A stretch of DNA of 5,961 nt. It comes from a bacterium. Its GTDB lineage: Bacteria > Desulfobacterota > Anaeroferrophillalia > Anaeroferrophillales > Tharpellaceae. A program made the position numbers and the translations under genes. The notes below the pieces were generated by a model, which saw nothing but the letters and a program-made list of their open reading frames with translations, did not search any database and was not told where the DNA came from. Below are positions 1 through 5,961 of the stretch, piece after piece. How positions within the stretch are numbered: the first letter of the stretch is position 1; each line of letters starts with the position of its first letter. The stretch lies in contig JAOZKP010000183.1 in assembly GCA_029935295.1 (NCBI GenBank), positions 1 to 5,961 on the forward strand, in the 5' to 3' direction.

Positions 1-1
1 T

Positions 2-1579
2 TTAATGTTTAAAATGGCGGTTACCGGCAAAGATCATGGCCATGTTATGTTCGTTGGCAGCGGCGATGGCTTCGTCGTCGCGGTTAGAGCCGCCGGGTTG
101 GATGATCGCTGAAATACCAGCTTTGGCCGCAGCATCGATGCCGTCACGGAACGGGAAAAAGGCATCAGATGCGAGGACTGAACCGGCCGTCGGCACCTGA
201 GCTTTGGCAATTGAAATATTTACCGAATCGATCCGGCTCATTTGGCCGGCGCCGACTCCAACCAGGCGGTTGTCAGCGGCTAAGACGATGGCGTTGGATT
301 TAACATGTTTGCAGATTTTCCAGGCAAATTTCATGGTTGCGAGCTCGGTTGCAGTAGGTTCGCGTTCAGAAACGGTCAACCATTTATCGCTGGAGCCCTC
401 TTTCAGGTCACGTTCCTGGAGGAGAAAACCACCGATAACTTTTTTGAATTCCAGACCGCTGGGGTTGTAAGTGTCAAGCAGGGGTGATTCAAGCAGGCGC
501 AGGGCTGATTTTGCGGCTAGAATCTCACGGGCCGCAGCGCTGAATCCGGGCGCAATGATCGCTTCAAGAAAGGTCTCGGCGAGTACGGATGCGCTCTCCT
601 CATCAACCTCCTGGTTGATGGCGACAATGCCGCCGAACGCAGAGATCGGATCGCAAGCCCGGGCGCGGCGGATAATTTCGGCTAAAGGATCGTTGGTTGA
701 GGTGGCGCCGCCGCAGGGATTGGTGTGTTTAATGTATACGGCCGCAGGCTCTTGAAACTCTTTAACCAGTTCAAATGCGGCATTACTGTCTAAAATGTTG
801 TTGAAAGAGAGCTCTTTCCCCTGGAGCTGATTGGCGTTGCCGATGCAGGGTTCGGTGATTTTGGCATCTTTGTAGAAAGCGGCCCTCTGATTGGGGTTCT
901 CACCGTAGCGCAGATCCTGGGCTTTGCCGCCCTGCCAGGTGTAAGTTTCCGGCATAAAGTACTGCTCCAGGTGGTGGGCATCCGGTCTCGGGAAGCGGCC
1001 TAAATGATTGGAGATTGCGGCATCGTAAGCCGCCGTCGATGCGAAAACCTTTTTTGCCAGAGAAAAATTGGTATCTTCGCTGACTGCACCATTGTGAGCT
1101 TGCATTTCCTCGATAATCGGGGCATAATCATCCGGATCTATGATAACTGTAACCGCAGTATAGTTTTTGGCGGCTGAGCGTAGCATCGTCGGGCCGCCGA
1201 TATCGATATTTTCAATCGCATCGGCAAAAGCGCAGTCGGGTTTGGCAATAGTTTCGACAAAGGGGTAGAGATTGACGACCACCATGTCAATGGCTTCGAT
1301 ATCGTGCTCTTTCATTTTGGCAACATGTTCCGGCAGGTCACGGCGTCCCAAAAGGCCACCGTGGATCTTGGGGTGGAGGGTCTTGACCCGGCCGTCTAAC
1401 ATTTCCGGAAAGCCGGTGTAGTCTGAGACTTCGACTACATCTAAACCATTGTCACGCAACATTTTTGCAGTGCCGCCGGTCGAAAGGATGCGGACTCCGG
1501 AAGCGATCAATTTTTGTGAAAATTCTACGATTCCAGCTTTGTCTGAGACACTTATCAGAGCTTGTTTAATTGTCGCCAT
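2..1579 (-). CDS. purH: Bifunctional AICAR formyltransferase / IMP cyclohydrolase (PurH)
   Basis: PurH catalyses the last two steps of de novo purine synthesis in the cytoplasm: formyl transfer from 10-formyl-tetrahydrofolate to AICAR, then ring closure to IMP. The 525-residue product has the family's usual length. The N-terminal cyclohydrolase (MGS-like) domain, about residues 1-195, shows STGGT (33-37), RVKTLHPKIHGG (64-75) and NIDIGGP (124-130). The C-terminal transformylase domain shows YGENPNQ (225-231), KHTNPCG (284-290, with the catalytic Lys284-His285 pair), AFGGIVA (314-320), FFPFRDGID (474-482) and PGGSNRDDE (495-503). It ends in the typical RHFKH. The frame stays open for 29 more codons upstream. 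I chose the ATG at 1577-1579 because it begins the family-typical MATIKQALISVSDK and has an AAGGAAA ribosome site (1586-1592) about 8 bases ahead. The TAA stop is at 2-4. It is divergent from the radical SAM gene. No key residue appears to be missing. Confidence 0.97.
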   Translation of the reverse strand: MATIKQALISVSDKAGIVEFSQKLIASGVRILSTGGTAKMLRDNGLDVVEVSDYTGFPEMLDGRVKTLHPKIHGGLLGRRDLPEHVAKMKEHDIEAIDMVVVNLYPFVETIAKPDCAFADAIENIDIGGPTMLRSAAKNYTAVTVIIDPDDYAPIIEEMQAHNGAVSEDTNFSLAKKVFASTAAYDAAISNHLGRFPRPDAHHLEQYFMPETYTWQGGKAQDLRYGENPNQRAAFYKDAKITEPCIGNANQLQGKELSFNNILDSNAAFELVKEFQEPAAVYIKHTNPCGGATSTNDPLAEIIRRARACDPISAFGGIVAINQEVDEESASVLAETFLEAIIAPGFSAAAREILAAKSALRLLESPLLDTYNPSGLEFKKVIGGFLLQERDLKEGSSDKWLTVSEREPTATELATMKFAWKICKHVKSNAIVLAADNRLVGVGAGQMSRIDSVNISIAKAQVPTAGSVLASDAFFPFRDGIDAAAKAGISAIIQPGGSNRDDEAIAAANEHNMAMIFAGNRHFKH

Positions 1580-1795
1580 AATAGATTTCCTTTTGCCGGG
1601 TTTTGAATTTTTTTCTATGATAAAATGAGAAACAGGAGCAATACCCAACCAGCACCAAAAATGCAATAAAAAATTTACTAGAGGCGGAAAAAGTTTTGCG
1701 ACTGATTACGGATTTTGATTTCAGCCTCCCGCCAAGACGTAAATGCCCCAGAAAAACCAGGAAGCATTAATATAGAGGGTTAAGGAGAAAAGATC
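1580..1795. other. Divergent intergenic region, purH / radical SAM gene
   Basis: These 216 bases must hold the promoters of both flanking genes. For purH (minus strand) there is a TATCAT hexamer at 1617-1622, close to the -10 consensus, but no convincing -35 at normal spacing. For the plus-strand gene I see no good -35/-10 pair. GAGGCGG (1681-1687) can pair two ways with downstream bases: GGCGG with CCGCC at 1729-1733, or GAGGC with GCCTC at 1724-1728. These are only 5-bp stems and may be chance. No ORF or RNA gene is apparent. AAGGAG at 1782-1787 is the ribosome site for the downstream gene. Confidence 0.4.
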
Positions 1796-2806
1796 GTGCA
1801 AGAAGCTGAACTTTATACAAAACTAACTAAAGACCGGGTGCGTTGTGATCTCTGTGCCCATCTTTGTCGCCTGCGATCGGGCCAGGCGGGGATTTGCGGG
1901 GTGCGCCATAATCTTGATGGGGTTCTCTATACTAAGGTTGCCGACCGGGTAGTTGCTACGCATGTTGATCCAATTGAAAAGAAGCCCTTCTATCATATTC
2001 TTCCCGGCAGTAAAAGTTACTCGCTGGCCGCGGTGGGTTGCAATCTCAGCTGCCGGCATTGCCAGAATCATGAGATTTCACAAATGCCGCGTAGCCAAGG
2101 GAAAATCGCCGGGCAGAGATTAAGGCCTGAAGATCTGGTCCGGGAAGCAATTGCGACCGGTTGCAGATCTCTGGCATACACTTATACCGAGCCGACTGTC
2201 TATTTTGAGTTGATGACAGCCACGGCGGTTTTGGGGCGGGAAGCGGGTCTGTTGAACCTGATGGTCAGCAATGGTTTTTTGACCGCCCCGGCCCGGGGTC
2301 GGTTGAAACCTCTGCTGGACGGTGCCAATATCGATCTTAAAGCCTGGTCCGACAGTTTCTATCGACGCATATGCGGGGCTTCAGGCATGACTCCGGTACT
2401 TGAAACTATTGCTGATTTTGCGGCCCAGGGTATCTGGGTTGAAGTTACGACCCTGCTGATTCCCGGTTATAATGACAACCCGGCCGAACTTAAAGAACTT
2501 GCCCGCTTTCTCGTATCGGTTTCACCGGCGATTCCCTGGCATGTTACCGGCTTCTTCCCGACTTACCGTTTGACTAATGTTCCGCCGACGCCACCTGAAA
2601 CGATTAACCGGGCCCGCACTATCGGTCTTGAAGCCGGATTGCATCATGTTTTTGCCGGTAACCGGCCGGGTATCGGCGGTGAGAGTACATATTGCCATAA
2701 CTGCGGAGAATTATTGCTAGAACGCTACGGTTTCAGAGTGTTGAAAAATAGAATATCGGAATCAAATTGTCCGGTATGCCAAACGCCGGTTGCCGGAATT
2801 TTTTAA
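1796..2806 (+). CDS. amrS: AmmeMemoRadiSam-system radical SAM enzyme (AmrS-like)
   Basis: This is a radical SAM protein of the PflA-like family (COG1180 type), matching the AmmeMemoRadiSam group by architecture. The 336-residue product starts with a cysteine-rich segment (Cys17, Cys20, Cys24, Cys34, around CDLCAHLC and AGICGVR). The radical SAM motif follows as GCNLSCRHCQN, with Cys82, Cys86 and Cys89 expected to ligate the [4Fe-4S] cluster that cleaves S-adenosylmethionine. Further family-like stretches are AYTYTEPTVYFE (127-138), VSNGF (157-161), NIDLKAW (178-184) and HVTGFFPTYRL (249-259). The C-terminus has two CxxC pairs (300/303 and 325/328), resembling a zinc ribbon. Translation starts at GTG, 8 bases after AAGGAG. 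The usual partners, AMMECR1-domain and Memo-family proteins, are not in this window. The substrate is not evident from the sequence. The alternative label is a generic PFL-activating-enzyme homologue, but no glycyl radical enzyme is nearby. I am confident in the family and less so in the system name. Confidence 0.88.
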   Translation: MQEAELYTKLTKDRVRCDLCAHLCRLRSGQAGICGVRHNLDGVLYTKVADRVVATHVDPIEKKPFYHILPGSKSYSLAAVGCNLSCRHCQNHEISQMPRSQGKIAGQRLRPEDLVREAIATGCRSLAYTYTEPTVYFELMTATAVLGREAGLLNLMVSNGFLTAPARGRLKPLLDGANIDLKAWSDSFYRRICGASGMTPVLETIADFAAQGIWVEVTTLLIPGYNDNPAELKELARFLVSVSPAIPWHVTGFFPTYRLTNVPPTPPETINRARTIGLEAGLHHVFAGNRPGIGGESTYCHNCGELLLERYGFRVLKNRISESNCPVCQTPVAGIF

Positions 2807-2985
2807 TTGGTAATAATTCCATTCTCATTATACGCGTTTCGATAGGAGGCGAAATGTCATGAAAACGAGCCCTATTGAGACGTAAGCGGACATTGCGAAA
2901 TAGAAAGCACCAATGTTATGAACCGTCAGGTAATACACGAGGAGAGAAACGGTGATTCTGTTTCAGTATGAAGGGAAATAGATAG

Positions 2986-3016
2986 GATTTGTATACGAGG
3001 TCCGTACGTACGGTTC
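2986..3016 (+). ncRNA. Group II intron domain V-like hairpin (degenerate)
   Basis: The 3' strand CGTACGTACGGTTC (3003-3016) matches bacterial domain V very well, and the following CTGTGAGAGGG is typical of the V-VI junction. The 5' strand reads GATTTGTATACG where the family normally has GAGCCGTATACG or similar. It still pairs with the 3' strand, using G-U wobbles, a two-base bulge and one U-U mismatch. The catalytic triad, normally AGC at the start of domain V, reads ATT here. That predicts loss of splicing. At 31 bases it is slightly shorter than the common 34. Confidence 0.7.
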
Positions 3017-3019
3017 TGT

Positions 3020-3068
3020 GAGAGGGATGAGGTGAGAGTTGTTGTGGCTCACCTCATCCCTACTCGAT
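3020..3068 (+). ncRNA. Group II intron domain VI and 3' splice site
   Basis: AGGGATGAGGTGAG (3023-3036) pairs perfectly over 14 bp with CTCACCTCATCCCT (3048-3061), with an 11-base loop. GAG (3020-3022) pairs with CTC (3063-3065) below it. This leaves A3062 unpaired, 7 bases from the inferred 3' end at T3068, which is the expected position of the branch-point adenosine. A T-rich tract (about 3077-3088) starts some 15 bases after the stem. That is too far for a standard intrinsic terminator, although the hairpin may still slow transcription between the two convergent genes. Confidence 0.8.
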
Positions 3069-3087
3069 ATGATCAATTTTTCTTTTT

Positions 3088-4443
3088 TCAGCTGAGTTTA
3101 GCTGCGGCATTTTCGGCTGCAAGCATAACGTGGTAGCTTAAAGGGGATGAAGTTAACAGTGGGTGAGTGGCGTACTGCATGACAGCCATCTGCTCGGCTG
3201 TCAAATGTGCCTGGATGGCGATGGCAACAATATTGACCATGTCTGCCGCCGCTTCACCGCCGCTGACATGACCACCGATAACAACACCGTTGTCTTTACG
3301 GAAAATAAGTTTAATTTTCATATCCGGAATCGAACCTGGGAGATGCCCGGGATGGCGATTCGGAGCGGTAACCTCACCGACGATAAAATCGATACCGGCA
3401 TCAGCTGCGGCTTTAGTACTTAAACCTGCGGCCGCAACCGCGCGTTTACCGACGACCGTACTGAAAGCCCCGAGAGCTCCGAGAGTTTTACGTTTTTTCT
3501 CATCAAGATTGCTGGCGGCGATCATGGCTTCACAGCAGGCAACAGAAGCTAAACGGATGCCGCTGGGCTGGCCGGTGATGCTGGAGAATTTTGAGGCACA
3601 GTCGCCGGCGGCAAAGATGTCAGGATCTGATGTCTGCATATATTCGTCAACTTTGATTCCGGCTCTGGGGTCAGCGTCAAGACCGCACTCCTTAGCCAGT
3701 CCAATATTTGCCTGGGCGCCAATGCCGATAACCACAACATCAGCCGGCAGAATTTCGCCATCAGCCAGTTTAACGCCGGTGACGTTCTCTTCTCCGGTCA
3801 GCTCCTGAGCCTGGCAGTTAGTTCTGATGGTGATGCCGATATTTTCCAACTCTTTTTCAATCTCAATGCAGAACTCCTCTTCACAGGCGAGCATCAGGCA
3901 GCGGGGCAACATTTCGACGATAGTGACAATTTTTTTGCGGCCGGCTTTTTCTCCCATTTTTACAATTTGTTCTGCCATCTCCACGCCGATAAAACCGCCG
4001 CCGATAACTACAACATTCTGCGCCGGTTCCAAGCCAGTATAGAGCTGCTGCAGATGGACCGGATCTTTGCTGATTGGAAAGATATTGCCCTTGTCAATTC
4101 CCGGCAGTGGCGGGACAAAAGGCTTTGAGCCGGTGCCGATAATCAGTTTATTGTAGGCGATGCGGCCGCCATTATCAAGTACTACCTCTTTGTTTGTCCG
4201 GTCAATTTCAGTGACATTATTCAGCCTGATTTCTATTCCCTGATCAATGAAGCCCTGATCGGGAATCAAATCTTTCTCTACCTGGCCCATGATTCCGTAG
4301 ATGTAGGGAATACCGCAGGGGACCGGGGTTTTGCTGACATTTCTGATTACGGTGACACTCTTCTCGGGAGTTCTTTTTTTCAGGGTTACTGCGGCCATAA
4401 GTCCTACGGCCGAACCGCCAATTATTACAACATCACTTTTCAT
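3088..4443 (-). CDS. FAD-dependent pyridine nucleotide-disulfide oxidoreductase (CoA-disulfide reductase / NADH oxidase / persulfide reductase type)
   Basis: This is a cytoplasmic flavoprotein of 451 residues, the usual length for the single-cysteine disulfide reductase class. An N-terminal FAD-binding loop reads IIGGSAVG (7-14). The redox-active cysteine lies in PCGIPY at Cys43, the same position as in CoA-disulfide reductases. The NAD(P)-binding loop is VVVIGGGFIGVE (144-155). Glu177 ends the next strand (TIVEM), which favours NADH over NADPH by general Rossmann-fold rules. The second FAD motif is DIFAAGDCA (275-283). The C-terminal dimerisation domain runs from about 320 and includes YATHPLLTSSPLSYH near the end. 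The members differ in substrate (CoA disulfide, persulfides, polysulfide or oxygen) and the sequence does not decide among them. No rhodanese domain is fused. The ATG has GGAGA (4451-4455) 7 bases upstream. The gene has its own likely promoter in the preceding gap, so it need not be co-transcribed with its upstream neighbour. Confidence 0.92.
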   Translation of the reverse strand: MKSDVVIIGGSAVGLMAAVTLKKRTPEKSVTVIRNVSKTPVPCGIPYIYGIMGQVEKDLIPDQGFIDQGIEIRLNNVTEIDRTNKEVVLDNGGRIAYNKLIIGTGSKPFVPPLPGIDKGNIFPISKDPVHLQQLYTGLEPAQNVVVIGGGFIGVEMAEQIVKMGEKAGRKKIVTIVEMLPRCLMLACEEEFCIEIEKELENIGITIRTNCQAQELTGEENVTGVKLADGEILPADVVVIGIGAQANIGLAKECGLDADPRAGIKVDEYMQTSDPDIFAAGDCASKFSSITGQPSGIRLASVACCEAMIAASNLDEKKRKTLGALGAFSTVVGKRAVAAAGLSTKAAADAGIDFIVGEVTAPNRHPGHLPGSIPDMKIKLIFRKDNGVVIGGHVSGGEAAADMVNIVAIAIQAHLTAEQMAVMQYATHPLLTSSPLSYHVMLAAENAAAKLS

Positions 4444-4528
4444 TAGGTTCTCTCCGTCTGTTTATTGTAGGTTAAATTTTTACATCGTTATCTGATATTG
4501 AGTTGGGGAAATTAGTTTATATCATCAA

Positions 4529-4548
4529 AGGCGTCTTTGCATACGCCT
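4529..4548. repeat. Inverted repeat overlapping the flavoprotein-gene -10 (possible operator)
   Basis: AGGCGT (4529-4534) and ACGCCT (4543-4548) form a perfect 6-bp inverted repeat around an 8-base spacer. On the minus strand the repeat spans the proposed -10 and start-site region of the flavoprotein gene, where a repressor site would be expected. It could instead be a weak stem-loop terminator for the upstream membrane-protein gene, but no proper T-run follows it on either strand. Confidence 0.4.
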
Positions 4549-4566
4549 AAACTATAGGATTGTCAA
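4538..4566 (-). promoter_or_regulatory. Sigma-70-type promoter for the flavoprotein gene
   Basis: On the minus strand a perfect -35 TTGACA (4561-4566) is followed, after exactly 17 bases, by TATGCA (4538-4543), which keeps the first three bases of the -10 consensus. The expected start near 4531 gives a 5' leader of roughly 90 bases before the ATG at 4443. The -35 is strong and the -10 moderate. Confidence 0.55.
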
Positions 4567-4603
4567 GATTTAATTGTGGTTATAATGTAGTCTTTTTGTA
4601 GTC

Positions 4604-5860
4604 TTACAAAAGCCGGGTAATTCTGACTTTTATAATACGATTACGGAAAGTTTGCTCAACTTTAAGTTCAAGGTTATCCAGGTTGATGACGGCTCCGGGT
4701 TTCGGAATCTCTCCAAGGCGATCAAGAATCAGGCCGGCAAGATTGTCATAAGATGAACTATCCGGAAATTTTAGCTCAGGAATTTCCTGTTCTATTCGTC
4801 TGAGAGAGAGTGTACCCGGAACCATGTAGCTGTGGTCATCCAGAATAGTTATTGCGGATGGAGCTGTATGGTCGGTTTCGTCTGCCAGGTGGCCGACTAT
4901 CTCACTAATGATATCGTCACGGCTCAAAAGACCTTCAATGCCGCCATATTCATCAACTACCATTCCTAAGCTGATCCGGTGCCGGCGGAATTTTTCTAAA
5001 AGGTCGTCCAGGGTAGCGGTTTCGGGAAAAAAGTAGACTGGCCGGAGCAGCGATTTCAGATTGAATTTTTTGCCGCTGCTGCGGAAGAGGTCTTTGATGT
5101 GAAGGATGCCGATGATGTTCTCCGGTTCCTTGTCGTAAACAGGATAGCGCGAGAAACCATTTTTTTTGATAATATCGTTGATTTTTTTTAAGGGTGTGTC
5201 CAATGCGAAAGCTGTAATCTGGGAGCGGGGCTGCATGACCCCGCGGGCCCGGGTTTTGTCGATATCAAGAATGTTGGCGAGCATGGAGCTTTCACTTTTC
5301 CGCAGCAGGCCCTCCTGCTGTCCGGTAATAATGATACTTTTAATCTCTTCATCCGACAGGGTCGGAGGTTGGGTTCTTTCCGGCATTCCCATTATCCGGA
5401 GAAGAAGATTGACCGCAAGTGCTAAGAGGCGGTTGATCGGTTTTAATAAGGTGATCAGGAAGTTGAGTGGCAGAGCGGCTCTTAAACTGATGTTGTCGGG
5501 GTGGGCCGCAGCGTAGGTTTTGGGGGTTATTTCAGCCCCGATCAGAAGAATAGCGGTGACGGCAATGGTTGCGATAATAATACCGCTGTCGCCCCAGATA
5601 TTAATACATATCCGGGTTGCAATTGCCGAGGCGGCGACGTTGACAAAGTTATTGCAGACTAAGATAGTGCTGATAAATTCACGCGGTTGTCTAAGAATTT
5701 TCTCCAGTACCCGGGTGCCCCGTGGATGATCTTTGGCGAAATGTTTCAGGCGGTGATGCCGCAGGCTGAAAAGTGCGGTTTCGGTTCCGGAGAAGAGGGC
5801 CGATCCGAGGATTAAAAGAAAAAATAGCGCAATTTGTGCAAGCTGGCCTAATTGATCCAT
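4604..5860 (-). CDS. CNNM/CorC-family membrane protein (DUF21, CBS pair, CorC_HlyC domain)
   Basis: This is an inner-membrane protein of the family often annotated as hemolysin-like or CorB/CorC, whose characterised members transport or export Mg2+ and related divalent cations. The 418-residue protein begins with a DUF21 transmembrane domain (about 1-165). It has hydrophobic helices near 8-24, 63-83, 92-110 and 130-155, and the family-typical SGTETALFSL (24-33) and GAEITPKTYAA (108-118). A linker and a tandem CBS domain pair follow, about 205-325: VMQPRS (208-213), GFSRYPVYD (235-243), and DEYGGIEGLLSRDDIISEIVG (303-323). The C-terminal CorC_HlyC domain, from about 342, begins YMVPGTLSL and contains the usual DNLAGLILDRLGEIP. 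No domain is missing. The ATG has a GGAAAT-like ribosome site about 13 bases upstream, longer than usual, which suggests modest translation. There is no nearby better in-frame start. Calling it a hemolysin would be misleading; ion transport is the likelier role. Confidence 0.93.
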   Translation of the reverse strand: MDQLGQLAQIALFFLLILGSALFSGTETALFSLRHHRLKHFAKDHPRGTRVLEKILRQPREFISTILVCNNFVNVAASAIATRICINIWGDSGIIIATIAVTAILLIGAEITPKTYAAAHPDNISLRAALPLNFLITLLKPINRLLALAVNLLLRIMGMPERTQPPTLSDEEIKSIIITGQQEGLLRKSESSMLANILDIDKTRARGVMQPRSQITAFALDTPLKKINDIIKKNGFSRYPVYDKEPENIIGILHIKDLFRSSGKKFNLKSLLRPVYFFPETATLDDLLEKFRRHRISLGMVVDEYGGIEGLLSRDDIISEIVGHLADETDHTAPSAITILDDHSYMVPGTLSLRRIEQEIPELKFPDSSSYDNLAGLILDRLGEIPKPGAVINLDNLELKVEQTFRNRIIKVRITRLL

Positions 5861-5888
5861 TGTTTTGACTATTTCCTTTACAAAAGCT

Positions 5889-5923
5889 CTGCTATAGACT
5901 ATTTTTCACGGTCTTAATAGCAG
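5889..5923. other. Imperfect hairpin upstream of the CNNM/CorC gene
   Basis: CTGCTATAGAC (5889-5899) pairs with GTCT (5911-5914) and ATAGCAG (5917-5923), making 11 bp with a two-base TA bulge and an 11-base loop. It lies between the window edge and the start of the membrane-protein gene. It may be a terminator for a gene outside the window, since short T runs (TTTT) lie just beyond it on both strands, or a leader element. The sequence does not decide. No complete gene is visible between 5861 and 5961. Confidence 0.35.
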
Positions 5924-5961
5924 TGTTTTGGAACGTGAAGTAATTATTTGCGCCGCCATCA

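Larger units (their letters stand above)
2835..3068 (+). mobile_element. ORF-less, 5'-truncated group II intron remnant
   Basis: This noncoding stretch between the radical SAM gene and the flavoprotein gene ends in a recognisable group II intron 3' end: a domain V-like hairpin (2986-3016), a linker, a strong domain VI with bulged adenine, and the 3' terminus ACTCGAT, which closes with the AY dinucleotide required by the family. Upstream bases also fold. CGTTTCGATAGG (2835-2846) pairs with CCTATTGAGACG (2871-2882) over 12 bp with two G-U pairs. ACATTG (2890-2895) pairs with CAATGT (2911-2916). I infer these are remains of the earlier intron domains, but cannot assign them to named domains. There is no GUGYG 5' splice site, no reverse transcriptase ORF and too little length for a complete domain I, so it is probably a relic. 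The left boundary is approximate. It lies on the same strand as the upstream gene and would be co-transcribed with it. Confidence 0.72.

Noticed and set aside
204..755. Plus-strand open frames opposite purH.
   Set aside because: They overlap each other or abut, and lie entirely within the well-conserved purH coding sequence. The translations show no recognisable domain.
1580..1666. A 29-residue N-terminal extension of PurH starting at the ATG at 1664-1666.
   Set aside because: The residues are unlike PurH, and the internal ATG at 1577-1579 has a good ribosome site and begins the conserved domain.
2807..2834. Possible 5' end of the intron directly after the amrS stop codon.
   Set aside because: No GUGYG-like 5' splice motif or pairing partner was found here, so the intron boundary was placed at the first supported stem.
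3163..3808. Plus-strand open frames inside the flavoprotein gene.
   Set aside because: They are antisense to a clear conserved gene, have no family motifs, and are expected shadows of its codon use.
5166..5729. Plus-strand open frames opposite the CNNM/CorC gene.
   Set aside because: They mirror the transmembrane and CBS coding regions and have no independent support.
5908..5961. A short minus-strand reading frame starting at the ATG at 5957-5959 (MAAQIITSRSKTLLLRP), or the tail of an upstream gene.
   Set aside because: It is only 17 codons, has no ribosome site visible inside the window and no recognisable motif. Whether it is the end of a longer gene cannot be decided here.

Overview
This is a bacterial chromosomal window with mid-range base composition. 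It holds four complete protein-coding genes and one degraded group II intron remnant. The gene content suggests an anaerobic or microaerophilic Gram-negative bacterium: bifunctional PurH, an AmmeMemoRadiSam-type radical SAM enzyme, a CoA-disulfide-reductase-like flavoprotein with a Pro-Cys-Gly-Ile-Pro active site, and a CNNM/CorC transporter. A member of the Desulfobacterota would fit. That placement is an inference from gene types and protein character, because the window has no rRNA or other phylogenetic marker.

Layout from left to right. purH lies on the minus strand and its stop codon is almost at the window edge. A 216-base divergent intergenic region separates it from a plus-strand radical SAM gene (amrS-like). 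About 280 bases without a protein gene follow. That stretch ends in a very well-preserved group II intron domain VI, with a bulged branch-point adenine and an ACTCGAT-type 3' end, preceded by a domain V-like hairpin whose catalytic-triad positions look mutated. On the far side, two minus-strand genes follow: a pyridine-nucleotide disulfide oxidoreductase and a DUF21/CBS/CorC_HlyC membrane protein. They are separated by 160 bases that contain a good sigma-70-type promoter overlapped by an inverted repeat. The last 100 bases hold an imperfect hairpin upstream of the membrane-protein gene.

The four genes do not form one pathway. purH does the last two steps of IMP synthesis. The radical SAM enzyme belongs to a three-protein system whose other two members are not in the window. 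The flavoprotein is a redox enzyme with its own apparent promoter, and the membrane protein is probably a divalent-cation exporter. The intron remnant sits in the convergent gap between amrS and the flavoprotein gene, where an insertion would do least harm. The most unusual item is this ORF-less intron relic, which keeps near-perfect branch-site architecture but has an altered domain V.
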